This document shows positions 54,984-63,961 of a stretch of 64,000 bases of DNA, piece by piece; position 1 is the stretch's first letter; each line of letters opens with the position of its first letter. Position numbers and translations under genes: made by a program. The stretch is from Rhodococcus jostii RHA1 (lineage in GTDB: Bacteria; Actinomycetota; Actinomycetes; Mycobacteriales; Mycobacteriaceae). Below the pieces are notes generated by a model, which was given only the letters and a program-made list of their open reading frames with translations, did not search any database and was not told where the DNA came from. The stretch is from NCBI RefSeq assembly GCF_000014565.1, contig NC_008269.1, positions 310,001 through 374,000 of the forward strand, in the 5' to 3' direction.

Positions 54984-55030
54984 ACCAGACACCGGACACC
55001 GGACACCGGACACCGGACACCAGGCACCGG
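54984..55030 (+). repeat. 7-bp tandem repeat (ACCGGAC)
   Basis: Four exact copies of ACCGGAC (54991-55018) flanked by degenerate copies (ACCAGAC before, ACCAGGC after), just upstream of the methyltransferase start. A short slippage-prone array in a promoter region. Confidence 0.75.
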
Positions 55031-55060
55031 CCCACAGCAGACTGCACTCGACCAGTAACT

Positions 55061-55360
55061 TCACCCGGCCGTGGCCCCATTCCGGCGTATTCGGTTTCTG
55101 CCCCATTGATGGACGTTCAACCGCTCCAGGTACGACGCTCGAAACGAGCGACCGAATCCAACGCGGGGATTGGGTATCCCGAGGATGAGGGATGCCTTCG
55201 GTGAATCGCTCCCTGGCTGAACAAGAACCGCCCAATGCGTCGTACCTGCGGCGAACACGACGACGACATCGGAGTCGCGCTCGATGAGCCGGACTGGACC
55301 GAATCGCTCTCCGGCCGTGGTGCGGTGCATCAATGGGACCGCTTCGCTCGCAAGCCTCAC
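55061..55360 (-). CDS. protein of unknown function, possibly missing its N-terminus
   Basis: Reads RLASEAVPLMHRTTAGERFG, RLIERDSDVVVVFAAGTTHW and PKASLILGIPNPRVGFGRSF. The same frame continues upstream as convincing protein text (RTEEHVVAVRDRIDEDLRTH) to a stop at about 55428 with no start codon, so the N-terminus is probably lost or shifted. The visible GTG start at 55360 is therefore doubtful. Confidence 0.45.
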   Translation of the reverse strand: MRLASEAVPLMHRTTAGERFGPVRLIERDSDVVVVFAAGTTHWAVLVQPGSDSPKASLILGIPNPRVGFGRSFRASYLERLNVHQWGRNRIRRNGATAG

Positions 55361-55430
55361 CGCCGGGTGGGTTCGTAGGTCTTCGTCGATTCTGTCGCGA
55401 ACGGCAACAACGTGCTCCTCGGTTCGTCAT

Positions 55431-55651
55431 CCTGTGCGCCCAAGGGATATTCAGATGCTCAGGGCCCTCCAGACCGTGCCCTGAGACCCCGGATGGATAG
55501 TCAGCAGTCCGTACATCGTAGAGGAACAGCTGGCGTGGAATCCGGCGATGTAACCGATCGGTGCGGACTGCATGCCATAAGGCGATCCGCTTGCGGCACG
55601 TTGCGCGCTCTCGATCGGGTCGATTCTTTGGAGGTCAGCTCGCTTGCTGCT
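55431..55651. other. intergenic region, nothing recognised
   Basis: 221 bases between two small minus-strand genes, of somewhat lower GC. No motif found. Confidence 0.3.
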
Positions 55652-55858
55652 TCAGGTCGCCGTAGTGAGTGTGGGCCTCTCGGGTGACTGGTCAGGCAGA
55701 CCGTAGAGCACAGCGAGTGCCCGTTTGAGCTGATCGTCGTCGATTGCCATTGCCTGGCGCTGCTTCCGCAGCCACAGCGCCTTGCTGCTCTCGCCAGCGC
55801 GATGCAACTGTGCGACGCGCATCGCTAGTTCCAGCACGAATGGTTGGTTCTGATTCAT
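55652..55858 (-). CDS. small protein of unknown function (68 aa)
   Basis: Reads MNQNQPFVLELAMRVAQLHR, AGESSKALWLRKQRQAMAID and LKRALAVLYGLPDQSPE; two amphipathic helices. ATG 55858 follows a strong GGGAGGAATC site. Not recognised. Confidence 0.55.
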   Translation of the reverse strand: MNQNQPFVLELAMRVAQLHRAGESSKALWLRKQRQAMAIDDDQLKRALAVLYGLPDQSPERPTLTTAT

Positions 55859-56019
55859 GATTCCTCCCGTACCCTGCCTCGATCGTATGAGCAACTTGCG
55901 TCATTTGGACGAGGAATTGCGCCTAGACGTGGGAGGCGCTGATCCAGCAGTCACCGATTGGGCATTGGGACACCCGACGGCAGCGCAAGCGCGACAATAG
56001 AGGAGTGGCCGAGAGGGGA

Positions 56020-56880
56020 ATGACCGAGCTGCATATCCGCGAGGCGTCGCCGGACGACGCCCAGGTGTGTGGGCGCCTCATGTTCGACGCCTTCGAAACG
56101 CTCGCCACGCGCCACCATTTTCCGATCGAGGCGGGCACCCCCGAATTCGCCGACTTCCAGATCCAGGCGATGCTGAACACCGACGGCATCTACGGCCTGG
56201 TGGCCGAGCGCGACGGCCACATCGTCGGCAGCGCCCTCCAGGACGAACGCGGCCAGATCGTCGGCATCGGACCCGTCAGTGTCGACCCGACAGCACCGGA
56301 CGCCGGGGCCGGCTGTGCGATGATGACCGCGCTGCTCGAGCGATCACGAGACCGCGAGGTCGCGGGCGTCCGGCTGGTACAGACGGCGTACAACTACCGG
56401 TCCTTCTCCCTGTACGCCAAACTCGGCTTCGCCGTCCGTGAGCTGTTGTCCGTCTTCCAGGGACCACCACCCAGGTCCGGGATTCCCGGCACAGTCGTGC
56501 GCCCGGCGACACCGGACGACATCGCCGCCTGCGACGAGATCTGCCGGCACGTGCACGGCCACGACCGCCACGGCGAGCTACAGCACTGGGTCAATATCGG
56601 TACCGCCCGCGTCGTCGAGCGCGGCGGCCGGATCACCGGCTACGCGACGGGTTTCGGCTACACCTGGCATGCCGTCGGCAACGCCGACGACGACATCATC
56701 GCACTGCTGGCCGGCGCCGACGAGTACACCGGACTCGGATTCCTCGTACCCTCACGCAATACCCGACTCATGGCCTGGTGCTTCGGCGCCGGGCTGCAGC
56801 TCGTCCAGCAATCGACCCTGATGACGACCGGGCTCTACAACCAGCCGCAGGGCTCGTGGCTGCCCTCGATCGGCTACTAG
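56020..56880 (+). CDS. GNAT family acetyltransferase (tandem domains)
   Basis: A 286-residue protein of two GNAT-like units: residues 1-145 (LHIREASPDDAQVCGRLMFD ... AGAGCAMMTALLERSRDREV, with TAYNYRSFSLYAKLGF) and 155-286 (VVRPATPDDIAACDEICRHV ... LLAGADEYTGLGFLVPSRNT). The G-x-G/A acetyl-CoA loop is weak in the second half. ATG 56020 begins the conserved text; GTG 56005 is possible. Its stop codon touches the left end of the IS481 element. Confidence 0.8.
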   Translation: MTELHIREASPDDAQVCGRLMFDAFETLATRHHFPIEAGTPEFADFQIQAMLNTDGIYGLVAERDGHIVGSALQDERGQIVGIGPVSVDPTAPDAGAGCAMMTALLERSRDREVAGVRLVQTAYNYRSFSLYAKLGFAVRELLSVFQGPPPRSGIPGTVVRPATPDDIAACDEICRHVHGHDRHGELQHWVNIGTARVVERGGRITGYATGFGYTWHAVGNADDDIIALLAGADEYTGLGFLVPSRNTRLMAWCFGAGLQLVQQSTLMTTGLYNQPQGSWLPSIGY

Positions 56881-57866
56881 GTGTACTGACCTGGGAGGTT
56901 GGGTACGCGGGTGGCGGGTGGTTGGCCGCCGAGTGCGGTGTGGCCTCGGTGGTAATTGTAGGTGTGCAGCCATCGCGGGAACTCGTCGCAGCGTTCGCGG
57001 TCGCTGGTGTAGAGGCGGGCGTAGGCCCATTCGTCGGCCAGAGTGCGGTGGAAGCGTTCGACTTTGCCGTTGGTTTGGGGTCGGTAGGGGCGGGTTCGGC
57101 GATGCTTGATCTCACCGAGTGCGTCTCGGAACGCGTGTGATCGGTAGCAGGAACCGTTGTCGGTCAACACCTTTTCGACCGTGATGCCGTGCTCGGTGAA
57201 CCACGCGTTGGCGCGTAGCCAGAACGCGGCGGCGGTGGCTTTGCGTTCGTCGCCCAACAGTTCGGAGTAGGCCAACCGTGAGTGTGCGTCGATCGCGGTG
57301 TGCAGGAAGTGGTAGCCGCGGACCGGACGGTAGTACTTGTCGACCTCGCCGCTGCTTTTGTCGGCCCGGGCATTGCGGCTGCCTGCCGAGCGACCGACCT
57401 TCCGCCATCCGCCGCCGGCGGGGATCTTGCCCAGTTTCTTGACATCGACATGAACGAGATCGCCGCAGTGCGGTGAGTGCATGCGACGGATCACCCGTCC
57501 GGTCGGGCGGTCGAGCCACCGCAGTCGAGCCAACCCGTACCGGCTCAGGACCTTGTGCACTGTCGAAACATTCAGACCCAGCAGATACGCGATCCGGGCC
57601 GGACCCCAGCGGCGGATGACGCGGACCTTGATGATGCGCCGCTCGGTGCGCGTCGGGGTCTGGTTCGGGCTGCGATGTGGCCGTGAGCTGCGATCGGCCA
57701 TCCCGGCCGGCCCCTCGGCGCGGTAACGAGCGCTCCAGCGTGCTGCGGTGGTGACCGCGACCTGGAACCGTTCAGCAGCCCGCCGCAGCGGCCACCCATC
57801 ATCAACGACATATTGAGCAAGGCGCAGGCGACCCGTTTCGGACAACGGGGCATTACGGTGGACCAC
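56877..57866 (-). CDS. IS481-family transposase
   Basis: A 329-residue DDE transposase: N-terminal helix-turn-helix (VVDDGWPLRRAAERFQVAVT), then the rve core with D in DLVHVDVKKLGKIP, D in KVLTDNGSCYRSHAF and E in NGKVERFHRTLADEWAY. Start GTG 57866 follows AGGAGG and gives the usual V/M-V-H-R-N-A-P-L-S-x-x-G-R-x-R-L-A opening. The stop codon lies just beyond the left inverted repeat, within the end of the GNAT gene. Intact. Confidence 0.93.
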   Translation of the reverse strand: MVHRNAPLSETGRLRLAQYVVDDGWPLRRAAERFQVAVTTAARWSARYRAEGPAGMADRSSRPHRSPNQTPTRTERRIIKVRVIRRWGPARIAYLLGLNVSTVHKVLSRYGLARLRWLDRPTGRVIRRMHSPHCGDLVHVDVKKLGKIPAGGGWRKVGRSAGSRNARADKSSGEVDKYYRPVRGYHFLHTAIDAHSRLAYSELLGDERKATAAAFWLRANAWFTEHGITVEKVLTDNGSCYRSHAFRDALGEIKHRRTRPYRPQTNGKVERFHRTLADEWAYARLYTSDRERCDEFPRWLHTYNYHRGHTALGGQPPATRVPNLPGQYT

Positions 57867-57972
57867 GAAGACCTCCTGAGTGAGTGATGCGTTCCTAGAC
57901 AGCTCGCACTTCACTCGGAGGTCTTCTCTATGTCACCTCGCCACGCCGTCACCAACGTCCGTGGTCAGTACA
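56882..57972. mobile_element. IS481-family insertion sequence
   Basis: Left end TGTACTGACCTGGGAGGTTGG (given 5'-3' as 10+6+5 bases, 56882-56902) and the inverted right end (57952-57972) agree at 18 of 21 positions, matching in TGTACTGACC and GTTGG. The element of about 1.09 kb carries one intact transposase gene. No target duplication is evident. It sits right after the GNAT stop codon without damaging it. Confidence 0.85.
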
Positions 57973-58009
57973 ACTGATATGTAGAGGAGTCTGTCAAGAG
58001 GGCAGAGTG

Positions 58010-58044
58010 AGGCGCCTCCGGGGAGCGACCCTGGAGGCGCCTCT
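58010..58044. terminator. stem-loop right of the IS481 element
   Basis: GAGGCGCCTCC and GGAGGCGCCTC are perfect 11-base arms around a 13-nt loop. It lies 38 bp beyond the IS481 right end. It may be the terminator of a gene whose body is no longer there, or part of the IS110 insertion region. Confidence 0.55.
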
Positions 58045-58268
58045 GCACTTCATCGACAGGTCCCAGTGGTGAGCGTGTCGATATGCGACGCGCGGTCAGA
58101 CTGATATACGCGGGTTGGTTACCGCAGGACGGTTTTTCGGCTGGATCGCATCCGCGTGTCTAGGGTCGAGCGTCGGCCTCGACGGCCTGCTCATAGTTGT
58201 GTCGCGGGTCGATCCACGCGCCGTCACCACTGGAGCTCGTCGGCGAAGCAGATCAGGGGGGGTGACCG
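58045..58268. other. spacer between the hairpin and the IS110 transposase stop
   Basis: 224 bases, no gene recognised; it probably includes the IS110 right end. Confidence 0.3.
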
Positions 58269-59360
58269 TCAGCAGTCCATCACCGCCAGAGACCAGCACC
58301 AGCCCGCCAGTTCCCGCGCAATGGCCACATTCGCTGTCACGGGTCGTTTGCTGCGTTCGAGAAACCCCACCCACCGCTGGTGCAGGCGACGGTTGCCGTC
58401 GTCGCCTCGGGTGCGGGCCGCGGCCGGTGCCTGCTCCCACCGGGACCGCATCACTGCCCCGATGTGATAGCGCGGCCGGTGATGCCAGGCAGCTTCCACC
58501 AAGAGCCGTCGGGCGTGGGTGTTGCCGGTCTTGGTGATCGATCCCTGCACCCGGGACGAACCGGACGAGTACTCCGAGGGCACCAATCCGACGAACGAAC
58601 CGATGGTGTTGCCGGTGAACCGATTCCAGTCACCGATTTCCACCGCCAACGCGAAACCGGTCAAGGTGCTGACCCCGCGCAGGCAACACATCCGGCGGAC
58701 AATCGGGGTGAACTCACTCGCCGCGGCCATCTCCTCGATCGCGGCATCGAGTCGCCGACGTCGGGCCTGCATCGTGAGCACATGGTCGTAGTCGGCGTCG
58801 AACGCCATCCGTGTCGCAGGCAAGATCAACTGCGGCGCCGCTTCGGTGCGCAACCACCGGTCGTGCGCTCCGGTCCATGCTCGGCCGCCGTAGTAGACGA
58901 TGCCGTGCCGAAGCAGCAGCTTCGACAGGCGGTGACGCGCCCGCATCAGATCCCCGCGGCAATCCTCCCGGGCCCGCACCAGATCCCGGGCCGCTTCCTG
59001 ATCGACGCTGGGGATCGCCACCGAGATGACCTCGTCCAGGCGCAGCAACCGGGCCAGGTGCAGAGCGTCGCGGGCGTCGGTCTTGACCCGGTCCCCGGAT
59101 GGTTTCTGCAGCTTGGACGGCGCGACAACCTCACACCGGACGCCGGCGGCGGCCAGATCCCGATACAGTCCGAAACCGGTCGGGCCGGCCTCGTACGCAA
59201 CTGCTACCGGCCCCGGCAGGCTCGATATCCAGGATCGGATGTGCTCATAGGACGGGGTCAATCGTCCCTGGACCACCTGACCGGTGAGACTGTCGATGGC
59301 CGCTGCCGCGACCGAACGTGCGTGCACGTCCAGTCCAATGCTCGTACGCTCGGTAAACAC
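58269..59360 (-). CDS. IS110-family transposase (intact)
   Basis: A 363-residue DEDD transposase guided by a bridge RNA in IS110 elements. N-terminal RuvC-like: TSIGLDVHARSVAAAAIDS, VAVAYEAGPTGFGLYRDLA, DRVKTDARDALHLARLLRLD; C-terminal: RMCCLRGVSTLTGFALAVEI, SFVGLVPSEYSSGSSRVQGS and ITKTGNTHARRLLVEAAW with the catalytic serine region. GTG 59360 follows GGGAGGCCCCG. It is a different lineage from the frameshifted copy at 2380. Flanks of about 150-400 bp would hold the bridge-RNA region and ends. Confidence 0.9.
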   Translation of the reverse strand: MFTERTSIGLDVHARSVAAAAIDSLTGQVVQGRLTPSYEHIRSWISSLPGPVAVAYEAGPTGFGLYRDLAAAGVRCEVVAPSKLQKPSGDRVKTDARDALHLARLLRLDEVISVAIPSVDQEAARDLVRAREDCRGDLMRARHRLSKLLLRHGIVYYGGRAWTGAHDRWLRTEAAPQLILPATRMAFDADYDHVLTMQARRRRLDAAIEEMAAASEFTPIVRRMCCLRGVSTLTGFALAVEIGDWNRFTGNTIGSFVGLVPSEYSSGSSRVQGSITKTGNTHARRLLVEAAWHHRPRYHIGAVMRSRWEQAPAAARTRGDDGNRRLHQRWVGFLERSKRPVTANVAIARELAGWCWSLAVMDC

Positions 59361-60043
59361 CGGGGCCTCCCACAATTGTCGGATAGGCCGGGCAGGCAGG
59401 TTCGTCTGCTCGGTAACCCACGAATCTTGTGCGTGAGGCCTCGGCCCGCAAGAGCGCTCTACCGGCTCCTTTCGGGGGGGCGTCCCTCGGTTACTGCTGA
59501 CCCGCCCGGCGCAGGCCGGCGATGTCAACGTGGAGCACGCGCAGCGCAGCGAGCATGAACGACGTTGAGATCGTCCCCCGCGCCGGGCGCACCCTTTCAT
59601 CGGACCGAGGGGACGTCCCGCCGCAACGGGAGCGAGCTCACGACAAGTCGTGCGTCACTCCATATCGTCTAGGCGTCGCTGGCGCAACAATGCGCCGGCC
59701 CGCACCGACTCGGTTCCGTTTGGGCATCCGCTTACGAAACGCAGGCGGACCGGCCCGTCGGCATGCTCGGGGGACGCCACTTCGTCCCCGGTGTGGGTTC
59801 GATGAAGAACTCGGTCTATCCGGACAGGCACGGTACTGGCTCCGTGGCATCCAATCTCGCAGCCTCCCAAAAACCTGTTGGCGGATCACGGCGACCACTG
59901 CTACTTTTCCGGAGGCCGTGCAAGAGAACGAGGAGGTGGTACCCGTGAACGCAGTATCGACATGGGTGCTCCCCTCCAGGGTCACGGCCGGGCGATAGGC
60001 CGCCCGGGAGCGCCGTTTTCGAGCACTCCCGAAAGGCACAACA
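59361..60043. other. 683 bp between IS110 and the hydrolase gene
   Basis: No gene recognised. The part next to the transposase start (59361-59640) is where an IS110 left end and bridge-RNA sequence should lie. The right part has no credible coding frame. Confidence 0.35.
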
Positions 60044-60781
60044 ATGCACTTCACTTCCGAACAACGCCTCGACGACGGCGTCCTCGAACGCACATTCACC
60101 CTCGGCGACATCCCCGGCATCCTGTGGACGCCCGAATCCGCATCCGCGCCGACGCCGGTGCCGGTGATCCTGGCCGGCCACCCCGGCGGACTGCACATGA
60201 TGTATCCCCGCCTGGCGGCGCGGGCCATGCACGCCGCGACGGAGGGCTTCGCCGCGGCCACCATCGAGCTTCCCGGCAGCGGTGACCGGCCCCGTTCCGC
60301 CGCCGCCGAGCAGGCCCGCGCCGACCTGCGCCGGGCACTGGCGGCCGGCGAGCCGGTCGACGACGAGGTCGTCGACCGGCTCGTCCTCCCGCTGGTCGAA
60401 AGGGCGGTCCCGGAATGGCGGGCCACCTTGGATGCCGTCCTTTCGCTGCCCGAGATCGACGGCCCGGTCGGGTACTCGGGAGGGGTGATCTCCATCGGCA
60501 TCCGGCTGGCGGTAGTCGAGCCACGCATCTCGGCCGCCCTCCTGTTCGCCGGAAGTGTCGTGCCCCGCACCATGTTCGAGGAGGCCCGGCAGGTCACCAT
60601 TCCACTGCAGGTCCTGTTGCAGTGGGATGACGCAGGAAACGACCGGCAATCGGCCCTGGACCTATTCGACGCCTTCGGCTCCAAGGAGAAGACGCTGCAC
60701 GCCAATATGGGCGGGCATACCGGCGTCCCGCAGTTCGAGGGGGACGCCGGGAATCGGTTCTTCGCCCGGCACCTGAAGTGA
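60044..60781 (+). CDS. alpha/beta hydrolase family protein
   Basis: A 245-residue protein with the alpha/beta-hydrolase order: VPVILAGHPGGLHMMYPRLA (strand and oxyanion loop), FAAATIELPGSGDRP, a nucleophile region GPVGYSGGVISIGIRLAVVE (G-Y-S-G-G in place of the common G-x-S-x-G-G), LQVLLQWDDAGNDRQSALDL for the acid and NMGGHTGVPQFE for the histidine. Likely an esterase/peptidase-type enzyme of unknown substrate. ATG 60044 has GAAAGG upstream. Confidence 0.8.
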   Translation: MHFTSEQRLDDGVLERTFTLGDIPGILWTPESASAPTPVPVILAGHPGGLHMMYPRLAARAMHAATEGFAAATIELPGSGDRPRSAAAEQARADLRRALAAGEPVDDEVVDRLVLPLVERAVPEWRATLDAVLSLPEIDGPVGYSGGVISIGIRLAVVEPRISAALLFAGSVVPRTMFEEARQVTIPLQVLLQWDDAGNDRQSALDLFDAFGSKEKTLHANMGGHTGVPQFEGDAGNRFFARHLK

Positions 60782-61216
60782 GGTCGGCCGGTCAGGGCCC
60801 GGCAGCAGACAGAGAGGAGCCGTCGGCCGGTATGCCGCTGATCGAGGACGGGCCCCGGCCCTCCTCGACAGCGGTGGCCAGCAGAGCACAACCGCCCCGA
60901 TCAGCTGGTCTCCGACCACCGGCACGATACGGACCTGGTTTGTGACGAGGGCTGGTGCGCCATCGACTCGCCGAGACGGCTGGTGGTTGCGGGAGACCAG
61001 CGACGACGCCGCAACCAAGATTTACCTGGACTACGCTGCTGGGGCACGGTGGCCGCTCAGACGTCCAATGTCGATCATGAGGTAACGGGCACCGGGGACA
61101 TCACTTCACGGCGCGCGGGCGGGCGGGACCGCCGAACCCGTCGAGACCGTCGATGCCGTAGCGCGACGACGCGATGTCCGCCGACTCGCCCGTCACGGCG
61201 GGAACGTCGTCGTGGC
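60782..61216. other. 435 bp without a recognisable gene
   Basis: Between two convergent genes. Plus and minus frames are short and irregular. The dispersed repeat copy 2 begins at its right edge. Confidence 0.35.
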
Positions 61217-61276
61217 GACCACTGGTCGGTGAACCCCTCTCGCCCGCAGGTACGGAGCCCGGTTTGGGTTCGGTGT
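61217..61276. repeat. 60-bp dispersed repeat, copy 2
   Basis: Matches 47252-47312 over its whole length with about seven differences and one missing G; the exact core is GAGCCCGGTTTGGGTTCGGT. It lies 58 bp beyond the 3' end of the minus-strand gene at 61335. Confidence 0.7.
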
Positions 61277-61334
61277 AGGTCGGGCCTGCGGCATGACCTG
61301 CACCCGAGACGCCTGGGCCCCTGGTTATACAGAG

Positions 61335-61865
61335 CTAGCGTCGGCGGGTCATGCTCACTACACGCGTTTTGGCATTGAAGGCGGCCTTCAATGCGCGGTC
61401 CGCAATCGATCCGTCGGGCGGTAGAAGTTTGATCTGGCGGGCGAACTCCATTTGGTCGTAGCGCACCGTGTTGGTGACGACCTTCCCGTCGACGATGACG
61501 AAATGGTCGAATCCGTCGAACTCGATTCGCTGCCCCGTGGCGGCGATGCCCACGAAAGTGCCAACGTGCTGGCCGGACACGTGCCAGTGGAGCAAGACGT
61601 CATCGCCGGACTCGGCGATCGAGACGATCTCGAAGGCGAAGTCGGCGACGGCGTCGAAGACCTGGTTGAAATAGGTGGCGACCTCGGTGCTTCCACGGCA
61701 TGTCCCGGTAGGAAAGTGCACGAGGGAGTCGGCGGCCCAGAAGTAGTTGCGGAGGCTGTCGACGTCGTGGGCGTTGATGCGGTCGATCGCCCACCGGACG
61801 AGGTGCGTTTTGGAGGCGTCGTTCGGCGGAGGGACAGCGGACGAGGTAGGGCCGCGCTCGGGCAT
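61335..61865 (-). CDS. SnoaL-like / ester-cyclase-type protein
   Basis: A 176-residue NTF2-fold protein: VRWAIDRINAHDVDSLRNYF, VHFPTGTCRGSTEVATYFNQ, FAFEIVSIAESGDDVLLHWH, GQRIEFDGFDHFVIVDGKVV. It fits the SnoaL-like polyketide cyclase group, often of unknown substrate. AAGGAG precedes ATG 61865. It is unrelated in sequence detail to the SnoaL-like protein at 48042 but shares a 60-bp repeat beyond its 3' end with that cluster. Confidence 0.78.
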   Translation of the reverse strand: MPERGPTSSAVPPPNDASKTHLVRWAIDRINAHDVDSLRNYFWAADSLVHFPTGTCRGSTEVATYFNQVFDAVADFAFEIVSIAESGDDVLLHWHVSGQHVGTFVGIAATGQRIEFDGFDHFVIVDGKVVTNTVRYDQMEFARQIKLLPPDGSIADRALKAAFNAKTRVVSMTRRR

Positions 61866-62117
61866 CTCTACTCCTTGACGTTGAGCACCGATTCAGCAGC
61901 GTTCGGCAGCATCCAGATACCGGTCTGGGGCGGACCATAACTCACGACGCTCGGCACGCGAGGCTAAACGCGACATGGTGACTCTCGGGAGCTGGGACAT
62001 CATCAGCAGCACGGCGGAAGGTGTGGGAGTGGATCTGCACGCCATAGGCGTGGTCGGTTTCGATGTGGTGCTGATGGGGATTCGACTTCGCCACCGCATT
62101 GGGAGAGTGTCGTCGCG
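61866..62117. other. 252 bp intergenic
   Basis: Upstream of the SnoaL-like gene and after the ANTAR gene stop. No motif found. Confidence 0.3.
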
Positions 62118-62447
62118 TCAGCTCGCGTGTGCGTGCGGGCGCGGGGGAAGCTGGGCGAGGAGCTGCTCCCATTCGTCGAACCGGACGGCGTCCGGTGCAC
62201 ACCGAGAGGACGGGGATCCGGCAGCGAGGTCGACCAGGTTCCGGGCAGCACCGACCACGGTCAGGTGATGACGGCGGGACACGTCGAGAAGTTCGTCGAA
62301 GGCCCGGGCGTCACTGCAGCGGCGGGCAGCGATCAGGATGCCCTTCGCGGTGGCGAGAAGTTCGCGACCATCAAGGCGCCGGCGGGGTGTCAGACGGGTC
62401 GGGGCGGGAAGCGGGCTCAGTGGTGATTCTGCAGTGGCCTCGATCAT
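62118..62447 (-). CDS. ANTAR-only protein (109 aa)
   Basis: Contains one ANTAR domain at about residues 30-85: RELLATAKGILIAARRCSDA, RAFDELLDVSRRHHLTVVGA, then ARNLVDLA and an acidic/tryptophan end (RFDEWEQLLAQLPP). No GAF sensor. ATG 62447 has GAAGGA upstream. It is the only intact ANTAR-only gene here and shows what the remnants at 26741 and 41350 looked like. It may act alone on RNA or pair with a GAF-ANTAR protein. Confidence 0.8.
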   Translation of the reverse strand: MIEATAESPLSPLPAPTRLTPRRRLDGRELLATAKGILIAARRCSDARAFDELLDVSRRHHLTVVGAARNLVDLAAGSPSSRCAPDAVRFDEWEQLLAQLPPRPHAHAS

Positions 62448-62697
62448 GCGTTGTCCTTCGCTCTCGTGCATCGGCCGGGACGCGCCGGTGTACCGGCGGA
62501 TGATCCCGGAGCCGACGTGAATGTGAGTCACGTCACTGCCGAATGCCCGACCAGTTCTAGCACACGGCTGCCGCACCTGCCATCTACACAAACGTTCAGG
62601 TACGGCGCGGCCGCTCGTCCCCGTCGGTCCTGCCGAACCCCGGCACCGGGGTCCACCATGGTGGCGGTGGGATCCCCCGCCGGATCTCGTCATTTGC
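62448..62697. other. 250 bp intergenic
   Basis: Between two minus-strand genes. No gene or clear regulatory motif seen. Confidence 0.3.
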
Positions 62698-63330
62698 TCA
62701 GAAGTCTTCGTCGATGCACGCCAGACGGTCACCCGCCATCCCCGCCTGGCCGGGACCGGTCATCGTTCGTTGTGCGTGCAGCACCACGGATTTGGCCTCA
62801 TCGGGACGGAATTCCCAGTCCACGGTCGTCGACGACTGAGCGCTACCGCTCTGGTCGGTGGTGACGTCGAGCCAGATCTCGTTCTGCGGGTTCGCGTAGG
62901 CGGGATCCGACGACGGCTTGTCCGGGGTGGCCGCGGGGTCGACGTCGTTCTGGTAGTGCGGCCCCGAATCCGCCGGTTGCGGTCCGCACCGCCGGGTGTG
63001 CACGTGCACACCGAAGTCGCGGTTCGGTGCCAACCCGGTCGCGGAGAACGTGACCGTCGTGCGGCCGTCTCCCTTCTCGGCTTCGACGTCCACCGACGAG
63101 CCCACCGGAACGGCGACCTGATCGTAGGTGAACGCGTCGTCCTCGCCGACCTCACCAGGGAGCTGGAACGCCCCCTCCGCTCCGGGAACCACCACACCGG
63201 TCGTCGCCTCGGACGGTGACGGCGGGGTCTCGACGGTGGCCTGCTCATCCGTCGCGTCGCTACCGCATCCGGCGGCGACGAGAGCAACCACGAACATTCC
63301 TGACATCACGATCGCGCCTCGAGTATTCAT
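62698..63330 (-). CDS. SodC-like (Cu-Zn superoxide dismutase family) lipoprotein
   Basis: A 210-residue exported protein: signal peptide with lipobox L-V-A-A-G-C at about residues 16-21, an acidic Thr/Pro linker, then a SodC-type beta barrel. DFGVHVHTRRCGPQ corresponds to the Cu-binding H-x-H and disulfide Cys; SGPHYQNDVDP to the bridging histidine loop; SVVLHAQRTMTG to the fourth Cu histidine; GMAGDRLACID to the second disulfide Cys. The zinc loop is altered, so activity is uncertain. It would protect the cell surface from superoxide. ATG 63330 begins the signal peptide. Confidence 0.8.
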   Translation of the reverse strand: MNTRGAIVMSGMFVVALVAAGCGSDATDEQATVETPPSPSEATTGVVVPGAEGAFQLPGEVGEDDAFTYDQVAVPVGSSVDVEAEKGDGRTTVTFSATGLAPNRDFGVHVHTRRCGPQPADSGPHYQNDVDPAATPDKPSSDPAYANPQNEIWLDVTTDQSGSAQSSTTVDWEFRPDEAKSVVLHAQRTMTGPGQAGMAGDRLACIDEDF

Positions 63331-63503
63331 ACCTTCGGCAATTACCCCGACCCGGCAACCCCAAATCAACGGGAATCAACGGGCGAGCGCATGAGCCGAC
63401 ACCGCAAAAGGATTCACGCCACCCCAGTCCGGCCGGATACCCGACATAAGTTCGAGAAGATTCTCGGGGCGCACCCATTCCAGGAGGTGCTGGCCAGTGC
63501 GTT

Positions 63504-63848
63504 CTAGGAGGTGGCCGCGCGGGCGGACACGCCGAGGTAGATCAACACCAACACCACCCACCCGGCGCCCCTGCCAGATTGGCCAGCTGCCACCCGCCGC
63601 CAGACCCGGTACGCGACCACGAACGCCCCGAGGCCGCCGAGCAGCAAGATTGCTGTCGCCACGAACGCCAGCACCATCCGGGCCGGGCCGGAACAGAGCA
63701 GGGTGTGTCCGTCGTCGGCACACTCGCGCCGACCGGTGGCCGCCCACCCCACGGTCAGCCCCATCGCCGCCAGCGCCACCGCGATCACCACACCTGCATA
63801 GATGGCGGCACTACGGAAAGCGGACCGGTCCGACCAGCGTTTCTCCAC
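63504..63848 (-). CDS. small membrane protein (114 aa)
   Basis: Reads MEKRWSDRSAFRSAAIYAGV with hydrophobic segments at about 14-36 (AAIYAGVVIAVALAAMGLTV), 55-78 (MVLAFVATAILLLGGLGAFV) and 94-108 (GWVVLVLIYLGVSA). Two cysteines lie in the first outer loop (ECADDGHTLLCSG). Not recognised. Confidence 0.65.
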   Translation of the reverse strand: MEKRWSDRSAFRSAAIYAGVVIAVALAAMGLTVGWAATGRRECADDGHTLLCSGPARMVLAFVATAILLLGGLGAFVVAYRVWRRVAAGQSGRGAGWVVLVLIYLGVSARAATS

Positions 63849-63874
63849 ATGCGCGTCACATCCGTCCGCCCCTT

Positions 63875-63961
63875 TCAGCTGTCGAGGGTCGCGGAGCGGT
63901 CACCACGCGTGACAGTGAACGCCAGGTCGCACTCATTTCCGCAGGTCTCACACCTGGTCAT
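63875..63961 (-). CDS. 28-residue cysteine-rich protein, truncated form of a known small zinc-finger type
   Basis: Reads MTRCETCGNECDLAFTVTRG then DRSATLDS and a stop. The opening M-T-R-C-E-T-C-G-N-x-x-D-x-A-F matches the N-terminus of a widespread 55-60 residue zinc-ribbon protein that normally continues with F-x-C-A-I-x-x-L-A-P-x-C-x-x-C; here it ends before the second cysteine pair, so it is either truncated or a pseudogene. Very strong ribosome site (GGGAGGGGGTGGGGGAG). Confidence 0.5.
   Translation of the reverse strand: MTRCETCGNECDLAFTVTRGDRSATLDS

Noticed and set aside
54984..55030. Short repeats as a possible CRISPR array
   Set aside because: Units are 7 bp in direct tandem with no spacers; no cas genes in the window.
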